This document shows positions 57,994-64,000 of a stretch of 64,000 bases of DNA, piece after piece. The first letter of the stretch is position 1; every line of letters starts with the position of its first letter. The translations under genes and the position numbers were made by a program. The notes beneath the pieces were generated by a model, which did not search any database, was not told where the DNA came from, and saw only the letters and a program-made list of their open reading frames with translations. The stretch is from JBCDJG01 sp038748065 (GTDB lineage: Bacteria; Pseudomonadota; Gammaproteobacteria; Pseudomonadales; Halieaceae): NCBI GenBank assembly GCA_038748065.1, contig JBCDJG010000010.1, positions 57,239 through 121,238 on the forward strand, written 5' to 3'.

Positions 57994-60390
57994 ATGGATA
58001 ATAAAACTGTGAATACGCCCGACGCAGCACGGCAAAACCAAGCCAGCCGTCAAAGCACGCTAGCGCTGGCAGTCTCCGCACTGGCGATCGCCTTGCAGGG
58101 GCCGACGGCCTCGGCGCAGGTTCTTGAGGAGGTCATCGTGACCGCTCAGAAGCGCATGGAGAACCTGCAAGATACGCCTCTTTCCATCTCAGCCTTTCAG
58201 GGCGATGCGCTGGAGGCCTTCGATATCACCGGCCTGGACGATTTAGCAAGGACCACCCCAAGCATCACCTTTGCACCCTACCCGAACTCCAACAATCTGC
58301 TCATCATGTTCATCCGCGGCCAGGGTGTAGGAGACCCGGCGCAAATCACCATTGACGGCTCAGTGGGCATTTACCTGGACGGCTTCTACATCGCACGACC
58401 ACAGGGCTCCACTTTTGACCTGGCAGACCTTGAACGTGTTGAGGTGTTGCGTGGGCCGCAGGGCACACTTTACGGCCGCAACACCACCGGTGGCGCGGTG
58501 AACCTCATCAGCCGCCAACCTTCCGGCGAGTTCGGTTTCAAGCAGACCCTGACCTTCGGCAGCCGCGATGAATTCCGCTCCCTGTCCGTCGTCGATCTGC
58601 CCGAATGGAGCGGTATCTCTACCAAGCTTTCGATACTGGCAAGCAGTATCGATGGCTGGGTGGACAACCCCGGGCCGGGGGAAGACTTTGGGCAGCAGGA
58701 CGAGCTTGCAGGGCGCCTTGATTTAAACTGGCAACTGACGGAGAGCCTCGTAGCTGACTTTATCTGGGAGACAGGCGAACTCGATTCCACCCCCAACTAC
58801 CATCAGAACCCTGCCTGGAACGGCCAGGATATCGCAGTGGGGGGAGAGCTCTTTACCTACCACCAGAATGCGGGTGAACCGAAGAACACAGCGTATCGCC
58901 CAATTGAGCTAGATGAGAGCACAACTGACTACGACTTCTATGGCCTGACTCTCACCTGGGATATCAGTGATTCCTTGTCAATCCGCTCACTCACCAGCTA
59001 CCGCGAACTGGAGTGGCAGGCGTTTCAGGACTTCGCGGAAGCCTTTGCCTTCATTCCGAGCCAGGATCCCGACTTCTTCCTGCAGCCCACACCCATAAGC
59101 TTCATCTCCGACAATGCCATTGAGGGCGATCAGTTTTCCCAGGAGTTCACGCTGATCGGCGATTTGGAGGAGTCTGCAATCAGCTATGTAGCCGGGCTTT
59201 ACTACTTCGAGGAAGACTACGACTCCGTCGGCCTTGGTGAATCCGCAGCGCTCGGCCAGATCAACAACATCAACCGCTTTGTTTCCGCGGAATCCAAATC
59301 CTATGCAGCTTACGGACAGGTCACCTGGACGCCTTCGATTCTTGATGATCGACTGCACCTGACACTCGGCGGCCGCTATACGCGCGACGAACGCGCTGCC
59401 GAGCGCGACCTCTTCACCCTCGTCAACGGCATTATTGATGAGGACGCCTCTCAGGTGGGCGCCTCCAACGATGACGACTACAGCGAATTCGACCCAGCCT
59501 TCACAGTGGCCTATGACTGGCAGGACGATCTGAATGTCTATCTGCGCATTGCTACGGGCTACAAATCTGGCGGCTCCAGCGAGTCTGCGCCCGTCGACCA
59601 GTTCGACCAGACCGTTGATCCGGAGAAAGTCACCGCCTATGAGATTGGCATGAAGTCCTACTGGTTCGACCGGCGCCTACGCGCCAACCTCGCTGTGTTT
59701 GAGAATCAGTTTGAGGACATGCAGTTCAACTTCGCCGTAGACCCGGAAGACCCTGGCCTCGTGCAGAGCTACAACGCGGGAGAAGCCACCATTCGCGGCT
59801 TTGAAGCTGACCTTGCCTGGCAAGCAACCGATAATCTTGGTTTTATCCTGCAGTACGCCTACCTGGATACGGATCTTGAAGAGGTGCTGGCCCAGTCGGG
59901 CACGATTTTTGATCCGCAGTCCAATCCCGCAGCAGAAGGCTTCTATGAGGTCGGCGATAACATCGCGGGCTCTTTTGTGATTCCCTATGCACCCGAGCAC
60001 AGCGTTCTCTTTGCTCTGGATGCCAAGCTCTATCAAGGCAATGGCTTCTCATTCGATGCCCACATCGACTATCGCTACCAGTCTGAAGTCTATGGGGGCT
60101 CGTCAGCAGGCCGCGATATTCCCGGCAATGAGATTCTGGAAATACCCTCATTTGATACGGTCAACGCCAGGTTCTCGCTGAGCTACGAATTCGCACGCGG
60201 TGACTATCTCGAAGTCGCTATCTGGGGCCGCAATGTCTTCGATGAGGAATACCAGCAGCAGGTCATCGGACAAGGCAGCGTGGCACCTTCCCAGAACGCG
60301 CTTGGCCAGATCATCTATGGCTACGAGCAGCAGGTTTCGGTATGGGCCGAGCCGGCGCGCTACGGGGTGGACCTGAACTACGTATTCTAG
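57994..60390 (+). CDS. TonB-dependent outer-membrane receptor 3
   Basis: 798 residues. A long basic N-terminal region and signal (SALAIALQGPTASA) precede the TonB box LEEVIVTAQKRMENLQD, the plug (SIYLDGFYI-like VGIYLDGFYIARPQGSTFDLADLERVEVLRGPQGTLYGRNTTGGAVNL) and a barrel ending RYGVDLNYVF. GGAG lies before the ATG. Ligand unknown; the cluster with TetR, MDR and sulfotransferase genes suggests uptake of a sterol-, terpenoid- or aromatic-like compound, which is a guess from context. Confidence 0.92.
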   Translation: MDNKTVNTPDAARQNQASRQSTLALAVSALAIALQGPTASAQVLEEVIVTAQKRMENLQDTPLSISAFQGDALEAFDITGLDDLARTTPSITFAPYPNSNNLLIMFIRGQGVGDPAQITIDGSVGIYLDGFYIARPQGSTFDLADLERVEVLRGPQGTLYGRNTTGGAVNLISRQPSGEFGFKQTLTFGSRDEFRSLSVVDLPEWSGISTKLSILASSIDGWVDNPGPGEDFGQQDELAGRLDLNWQLTESLVADFIWETGELDSTPNYHQNPAWNGQDIAVGGELFTYHQNAGEPKNTAYRPIELDESTTDYDFYGLTLTWDISDSLSIRSLTSYRELEWQAFQDFAEAFAFIPSQDPDFFLQPTPISFISDNAIEGDQFSQEFTLIGDLEESAISYVAGLYYFEEDYDSVGLGESAALGQINNINRFVSAESKSYAAYGQVTWTPSILDDRLHLTLGGRYTRDERAAERDLFTLVNGIIDEDASQVGASNDDDYSEFDPAFTVAYDWQDDLNVYLRIATGYKSGGSSESAPVDQFDQTVDPEKVTAYEIGMKSYWFDRRLRANLAVFENQFEDMQFNFAVDPEDPGLVQSYNAGEATIRGFEADLAWQATDNLGFILQYAYLDTDLEEVLAQSGTIFDPQSNPAAEGFYEVGDNIAGSFVIPYAPEHSVLFALDAKLYQGNGFSFDAHIDYRYQSEVYGGSSAGRDIPGNEILEIPSFDTVNARFSLSYEFARGDYLEVAIWGRNVFDEEYQQQVIGQGSVAPSQNALGQIIYGYEQQVSVWAEPARYGVDLNYVF

Positions 60391-60428
60391 ATCGGGCCAG
60401 GGCGGGCACCAGGCGACGAAAACCAGGT

Positions 60429-61208
60429 CTAACGTGCGCGCCCGATAAGCAGCGCTGTGATCAGCACAAGCCAGATTAAGTGAAACTGCGACAACAGCGG
60501 AACCGATTGTGCTGAGGTCGATGATCCGTCGCTAATCGCCGTCGGGTCGTCGGCCGGCGGCGCGGGGGCCGTAGCACAGTCCAACCCATCCGATTCCCGC
60601 ACGCCTGCGGTTAACTGCACACGGCTCAGTTCCTGGCTGTTACCAAATGGTCCGGCGATCCGCAGGACACCAGATAAGGTCCCTTCATCCGGTAATACAA
60701 CACAGCCCCCCTGCGACGTCCAGGTGAAGAAGCCGTTGGCGTCTGGAATGAAATCACCCAGCAATTGGCCATTTTGCGTGAGCCCGATGATCTGCACCGT
60801 GCTACCGGCATCTCGTTGCGCGACATCGATCTGCAGGATATTCAGATCATCGTAGGTGTAGTTCCCGCTCGTCTTGCTCGCTATCTCCGCAGAGAAATTA
60901 GGAAACGTAAGCGTTTGACCATCCACATCGACCCGCAGTTCATCCGCTACCCGGTCAAGTGTAAAGGTGAACGGGAAGTCTCCGTCCGTCCATGTCCGGT
61001 TGATTTCCTGCCGATTAGCGCTGGCACCCAGATCGCCAACACCCACATAGATTTCTCCACCTCCCGTGTTGCCGAAGGAGCGAAATCGCGCCGCCACGAG
61101 CGCTTCATCGTAAGGCTCCAGCCCCACGGCTATCTGGGCACTGGCAAGGGAAGGTAGAGTGGTCAGGCAGCACAGGGCGGCCACAGGCAAGAGGTAGCGT
61201 ATAAGCAT
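60429..61208 (-). CDS. Exported protein with a variant IPTL-CTERM sorting tail
   Basis: 259 residues. Signal peptide MLIRYLLPVAALCCLTTLPSLASA, then a beta-rich body with a cysteine pair (GGCVVLPDEG, GLDCATAPAPP), and a C-terminal tail: a Ser-rich linker, VPLLSQFHLIW, a hydrophobic stretch and a basic end (GRAR). This is the layout of IPTL-CTERM (IPTLSEWGL...basic) proteins, thought to be sorted to the surface and processed by an exosortase-like enzyme. The motif is degenerate (VPLLSQF for IPTLSEW). TAGGAG precedes the ATG. No sortase-like gene is in the window. Confidence 0.72.
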   Translation of the reverse strand: MLIRYLLPVAALCCLTTLPSLASAQIAVGLEPYDEALVAARFRSFGNTGGGEIYVGVGDLGASANRQEINRTWTDGDFPFTFTLDRVADELRVDVDGQTLTFPNFSAEIASKTSGNYTYDDLNILQIDVAQRDAGSTVQIIGLTQNGQLLGDFIPDANGFFTWTSQGGCVVLPDEGTLSGVLRIAGPFGNSQELSRVQLTAGVRESDGLDCATAPAPPADDPTAISDGSSTSAQSVPLLSQFHLIWLVLITALLIGRAR

Positions 61209-61344
61209 GGGTTTCTCCTAATGCAGCTCGGATCAACGCCCGCTTTTACCGCTGCGGTTAACCTTTTCGGTCATTCCAGGGGCGCCAATCGTAGGCAACA
61301 TGAGCCGCAGGGGCAAATTGTATGGCGGCCAAGTGAGAGTCAGG

Positions 61345-61360
61345 TCACAGAATTCTGTGA
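61345..61360. other. 16-bp perfect palindrome upstream of the IPTL-CTERM gene
   Basis: TCACAGAATTCTGTGA is a perfect dyad about 140 bp upstream of the start at 61208. Its half-sites are in the opposite order to the CRP consensus (TGTGA-N6-TCACA). It is a possible operator for an unknown regulator. The remainder of 61209-61419 shows nothing else. Confidence 0.35.
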
Positions 61361-61419
61361 TCGTCGGCTGCTGCTAGTACGGCGCTTGATGGATGACCTG
61401 CTTGCGCCAAGGCAATCGG

Positions 61420-62049
61420 CTATTCAGTTGCAGGAGTCTCCTGGCCTTTCAGGATACGGAGCAACTTCGGGGTGAAAGAGTCGATGACATATCCTGTGCC
61501 ACTAAACGTGAAGGCAGTATTGCCACCAGAGAGGTCGCTGAGGGGCGCTGAAAATATAGAACACCCCGGACAGCTTAATGTGCCGATCAGGGTGAACACG
61601 CTGAATGCATTGGCGGCAAGTAGGTTTCTGGAGATCTGGCCCGGCGGGCGCCATCCATCGAGCTTAACTTCCAGATAGGCGACGCCACCGTCCTCGACCA
61701 GTGAAGTGGTAGACCAGTCCGCACCTGAGCAGCCCCAAACATTGATACCACTGGAGTAGAAGCTGCTGTCTTTGTCGAGGGCCTGAAAACAGTGCATTAG
61801 CGAAAAGAAGCTAGTGTCGAACTGTAGCGCAGTTGGCACGCCGCCAACGCGAAGACGCAGGCGATTAAAGGTCTCTGTCGCAACATCGTATTCAGCATCT
61901 ATCCAGGCACCGAAGCCGCTCGGGGGCTGAAAAGCATCCCAACGGCCAGAGAAACCGGACGGCCGATCCATCTGTCCGGAGAAGTAAAGGATTTGAGCCT
62001 GCACAGGAAAGCTTAACGCAAGCAACACAGCTGTGATGAGTTGCTTCAC
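61420..62049 (-). CDS. Exported protein of unknown function
   Basis: About 209 residues from a GTG at 62049 with AAGG upstream; this start gives a clear signal peptide (KQLITAVLLALSFPVQAQ). The body is beta-rich with four cysteines (MHCFQALD, VWGCSGADW, LSCPGCSIF), which may form disulfides. Segments such as GAWIDAEYDVATETFNRLRLRVGG and LSDLSGGNTAFTFSGTGYVI recall PEP-CTERM-type secreted proteins, but no sorting tail is present. No family recognised. Confidence 0.65.
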   Translation of the reverse strand: MKQLITAVLLALSFPVQAQILYFSGQMDRPSGFSGRWDAFQPPSGFGAWIDAEYDVATETFNRLRLRVGGVPTALQFDTSFFSLMHCFQALDKDSSFYSSGINVWGCSGADWSTTSLVEDGGVAYLEVKLDGWRPPGQISRNLLAANAFSVFTLIGTLSCPGCSIFSAPLSDLSGGNTAFTFSGTGYVIDSFTPKLLRILKGQETPATE

Positions 62050-62501
62050 CGGCCCACCTTCTGCTTCCGACCCACCTTCTGCTCGATGGTGGTAAGCGGC
62101 AAAGATGCCAAGATGCGCGGACGAACACGGATGGCCATCAGTATTGACCTCCCATATCATCAGGATGGGCAGTCAAGGCTACTCTCCAATAGTCTACTAG
62201 TCCAGCGTTGCCTCTTAATGGCCAGTTGGCAGGCTGCTCGACGTAGACAGGTGTACTTGAACTCCAGAGGCAGTCACTGCAGGGTCGGCGTATGCCCCAT
62301 TCATCGCTATTCTGACAAGCCGTGTCATCAGGTGCGACACAACACAGCGTTCGTCGTTAGATGCCGCATTGCCGTGGGCCATCGGAGAGCAGCATTCTGT
62401 AGGACTCAATGCGCGCTTGCTATCATGTGAGGCTTGTATGCTCGATTCACGAGCCGTGACAGAACCGACCATCAACGTTTGATCAAAGGGAAGTTTCTTC
62501 T
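62050..62501. other. 452-bp gap with no recognisable gene
   Basis: The stretch between the exported protein gene and the methyltransferase gene holds several short open frames in all directions but none has a family signature, good start or consistent codon use. No hairpin terminator or tRNA is visible. Confidence 0.5.
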
Positions 62502-63431
62502 ATGGGCGCTCTCACATCCAAAAATTGCATATTGGTCGTAGCTGCAGCATGCCTTCTCTTCTCTACCATGGGAGCCAGCGCATCGGAATCTCTTACAGCT
62601 GAGCCCGACGAGATCGCCGCGGAGAAAGCTGAGATGCAAGACAACTCAGCACGCCTTAACACAGTCCTGGCAGCACAGCCCGAGAACACAAAGCAACGCT
62701 ATCCCTATCGTCATCCGAAGGACACTATTGAGTTCTTTGAGATTGAGCCCGGCATGACCGTTATCGATGTGTATCCCGGGGAGCCCGGGTGGTATGCCCC
62801 GATTCTCGTAGACTTTTTGGGTCCCGAAGGGAGACTGATCGGCGCAGATTTTTCGCTGGAGATGTACCCCCTGCTCGGCTCTTTCGCCACGCCTAAGTTT
62901 ATGAAACAAAAGCAAGGTTGGGTCGAGCGTTACATTGAAAAGGCCGGAGCGCTAGGCGAGGGCGATGGCGCTGCAGTCGACGCGTTCTTCCTGGGGTCAG
63001 CTCCCGCGACCTTGAACAAGGCCGTTGATGTTGTGCTTTTAATACGGGCTTCACACCCGCTTAACCGGACCGGGGATGCTCGATTTTATCGGCAAGCTTT
63101 GGAGGAGTTTCGACGCATTCTGAAGCCTGACGGCCACATAGGCGTGGTACAACACCGAGCCCCGGAAAACGCAAGCGAGGAGTGGGCCCAAGGGTTTAAT
63201 GGCTATGTCAAGCAGTCGCGGATCATCTCACTATTTGAGGAGGCTGGATTCGTTCTGGTCGCTGAGAGCGACATCAACGCTAATGCAAAGGATCAGCCGA
63301 CGGAAAGTGATAAGGTCTGGCGCCTGCCGCCGACATTGCGTTACAGCCGCTTCAACCCCTTCGAGAGGGCTCGCATGCTTGAGATTGGCGAGTCAGATCG
63401 TATGACGCTAAAGTTCCGGATGGAGCAGTAA
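62502..63431 (+). CDS. Exported class I methyltransferase-like protein (COG4798 type)
   Basis: 309 residues. A signal peptide (ILVVAAACLLFSTMGASA) precedes a Rossmann methyltransferase fold: FFEIEPGMTVIDVYPGEPGWYAPILVDFLGPEGRLIGADFS (motif I, with DVYPGEPG in place of the usual DxGxG), then VDVVLLIRASHPLNR, EFRRILKPDGHIGVVQHRAP (post-motif III). This matches the predicted methyltransferase family often found with signal peptides. S-adenosylmethionine is not known in the periplasm, so activity is uncertain. GGGAAG precedes the ATG. Confidence 0.85.
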   Translation: MGALTSKNCILVVAAACLLFSTMGASASESLTAEPDEIAAEKAEMQDNSARLNTVLAAQPENTKQRYPYRHPKDTIEFFEIEPGMTVIDVYPGEPGWYAPILVDFLGPEGRLIGADFSLEMYPLLGSFATPKFMKQKQGWVERYIEKAGALGEGDGAAVDAFFLGSAPATLNKAVDVVLLIRASHPLNRTGDARFYRQALEEFRRILKPDGHIGVVQHRAPENASEEWAQGFNGYVKQSRIISLFEEAGFVLVAESDINANAKDQPTESDKVWRLPPTLRYSRFNPFERARMLEIGESDRMTLKFRMEQ

Positions 63432-63599
63432 AGATTAAGGCTTCCGGAATTCATTGCGCGCGTCAAGCAACGCCAGATAACAAAATCCCAGCAGTGTCCA
63501 ATCACTATCTGCTCGGGCTTCATGTTCAGAAGCCGCCACTGTGGCCATAGTCCGCGACAACGAAACCCTTCCGTGTAAGTTGATCCTCGGATTCTAAAC

Positions 63600-63635
63600 A
63601 AAACACCCCCAGCCCGGAGGGCTGAGGGTGTTTTA
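63600..63635. terminator. Bidirectional rho-independent terminator
   Basis: The stem AAAACACCC-c-CAGCCC / GGGCTG-a-GGGTGTTTT (63600-63615 with 63619-63634) has T runs on both strands. It can end the methyltransferase transcript on the plus strand and the rRNA-side transcript on the minus strand. Confidence 0.8.
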
Positions 63636-63684
63636 TTTAGGAGCCTGGCGAGGGCCTGCCCCGCTTTATCGGGCATGACCTACA
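63635..63684 (-). pseudogene. Disrupted relic of a 5S rRNA 3' end
   Basis: atttaggagcctggcg at 63635-63650 is identical to 63860-63875 (5S 3' end with its downstream bases). The match then breaks for 24 bases (63651-63674) and resumes with atgacctac (63675-63683). It lies beside a terminator, as the functional 5S does. It reads as a former second 5S copy disrupted by an insertion and otherwise lost. The rest of 63432-63867 has a perfect 18-bp palindrome at 63690-63707 and a small hairpin at about 63752-63764. Confidence 0.5.
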
Positions 63685-63689
63685 GAAAG

Positions 63690-63707
63690 CAGCGAGCATG
63701 CTCGCTG
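63690..63707. repeat. 18-bp perfect palindrome
   Basis: CAGCGAGCATGCTCGCTG lies between the 5S relic and the 5S terminator. It can form a 9-bp cruciform or RNA hairpin without a T tail. Role unknown. Confidence 0.6.
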
Positions 63708-63826
63708 CCCTGCGGCCGGGGGCGCGCACGCCTGCCTTCGGCACTTCTCCGCCGTTCCTTCGGAACAGGCTGCGTCACATGTAGCCCGATATTCAGTAAC
63801 AGAAGATCATTACCATCCCAAATAAC

Positions 63827-63856
63827 AAAGGGCCCACCCTTACGGGTGAGCCCTTT
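63827..63856 (-). terminator. Rho-independent terminator of the rRNA operon
   Basis: A stem of thirteen positions with one mismatch (AAAGGGCcCACCC / GGGTGaGCCCTTT) and a TTAC loop (GTAA on the transcript) lies 12 bases past the 5S 3' end on the minus strand. Confidence 0.88.
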
Positions 63857-63867
63857 CTCATTTAGGA

Positions 63868-63986
63868 GCCTGGCGATGACCTACTCTCACATGGGGAAAC
63901 CCCACACTACCATCGGCGATGCACCGTTTCACTACTGAGTTCGGGATGGGGTCAGGTGGTTCCAGTACTCTATGGTCGCCAGGCAA
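63868..63986 (-). rRNA. rrf: 5S ribosomal RNA
   Basis: The reverse strand reads as a gammaproteobacterial 5S: it starts TGCCTGGCGACCATAG, has the conserved ACCTGACCCCATCCCGAAC and CTCAGTAGTGAAACG segments, GCCGATGGTAGTGTGGGG, and ends AGTAGGTCATCGCCAGGC, pairing with the 5' end to form helix I. Length about 119 nt is normal. The 23S gene should lie beyond the right edge. End positions are good to a few bases. Confidence 0.95.
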
Positions 63987-64000
63987 ACTGGTTTGTTTGC

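Noticed and set aside
61345..61360. CRP site
   Set aside because: The half-sites are in the wrong order for TGTGA-N6-TCACA.

Overview
The window is chromosomal DNA of a GC-rich gammaproteobacterium. The style fits marine oligotrophic groups such as Halieaceae/Cellvibrionales: three TonB-dependent receptors, many lipoproteins, PdxH, CysH, CinA, SixA and YqjG homologues, and a 5S rRNA gene of gammaproteobacterial type at the right edge. This placement is inferred from gene content, not from a phylogeny. No insertion sequence, prophage, CRISPR array or tRNA gene was recognised.

Left part (1-7326): housekeeping genes in mixed orientation. They are a truncated cysH, a ParA-type ATPase, an FKBP isomerase, DUF924, Nudix, CinA, a lipocalin-like protein, pdxH (whose last codons lie in a 17-bp tandem repeat), a GNAT and a DUF4136 lipoprotein.

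Central-left (about 7375-22496): a long plus-strand operon, the most unusual part of the window. A near-consensus sigma-54 promoter and a tandem 19-bp site precede ten tightly packed genes. They encode a TPR protein, a Ser/Gly/Gln-rich lipoprotein, a second lipoprotein, a membrane-anchored TPR protein, a membrane-anchored PEGA-SUMF1 protein, a small acidic exported protein, an ExbB/TolQ/MotA-type proton channel, a degenerate Hsp70/actin-like protein with an FHA-like tail, and two membrane-anchored VWA proteins. No ExbD, TolR or MotB is present. Both VWA proteins instead carry the same N-terminal membrane segment with an aspartate at residue 17, in a context like the ExbD/TolR/MotB proton-carrying Asp. 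I propose an ion-powered envelope machine whose stator partners are VWA proteins. Two lipoproteins and an M48 metalloprotease follow, bracketed by two direct copies of an intergenic repeat.

Middle (22687-40405): DUF2288 and an MBL hydrolase; a Kazal lipoprotein with a dicarboxylate symporter; a quinone-stress neighbourhood like Escherichia coli yhaJ-yhaK-yqjF-yqjG (pirin, LysR, DoxX, glutathionyl-hydroquinone reductase) with a LysR-type box; an RND efflux pair; SixA; a CBS protein; an EAL/HD-GYP pair for c-di-GMP turnover, the HD-GYP lacking the His of its HD motif; a BASS transporter; and an MDR oxidoreductase joined to a TonB-dependent receptor.

Right part (43093-60390): an orphan type IV pilin with a strong sigma-54 promoter. 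A minus-strand amine-catabolic set follows: receptor, Tat-exported flavin amine oxidase translationally coupled to a cytochrome c, aldehyde dehydrogenase and MFS, next to an XRE-cupin regulator and a dimethylglycine/sarcosine dehydrogenase-like enzyme that share A/T-rich inverted repeats. Then come a TetR gene with its own operator, an MDR quinone oxidoreductase, a sulfotransferase and a third receptor.

Right edge (60429-64000): a secreted protein with a variant IPTL-CTERM tail, another secreted protein, an exported methyltransferase, and the 3' end of an rRNA operon on the minus strand (5S plus terminator, and a disrupted relic of a 5S 3' end).
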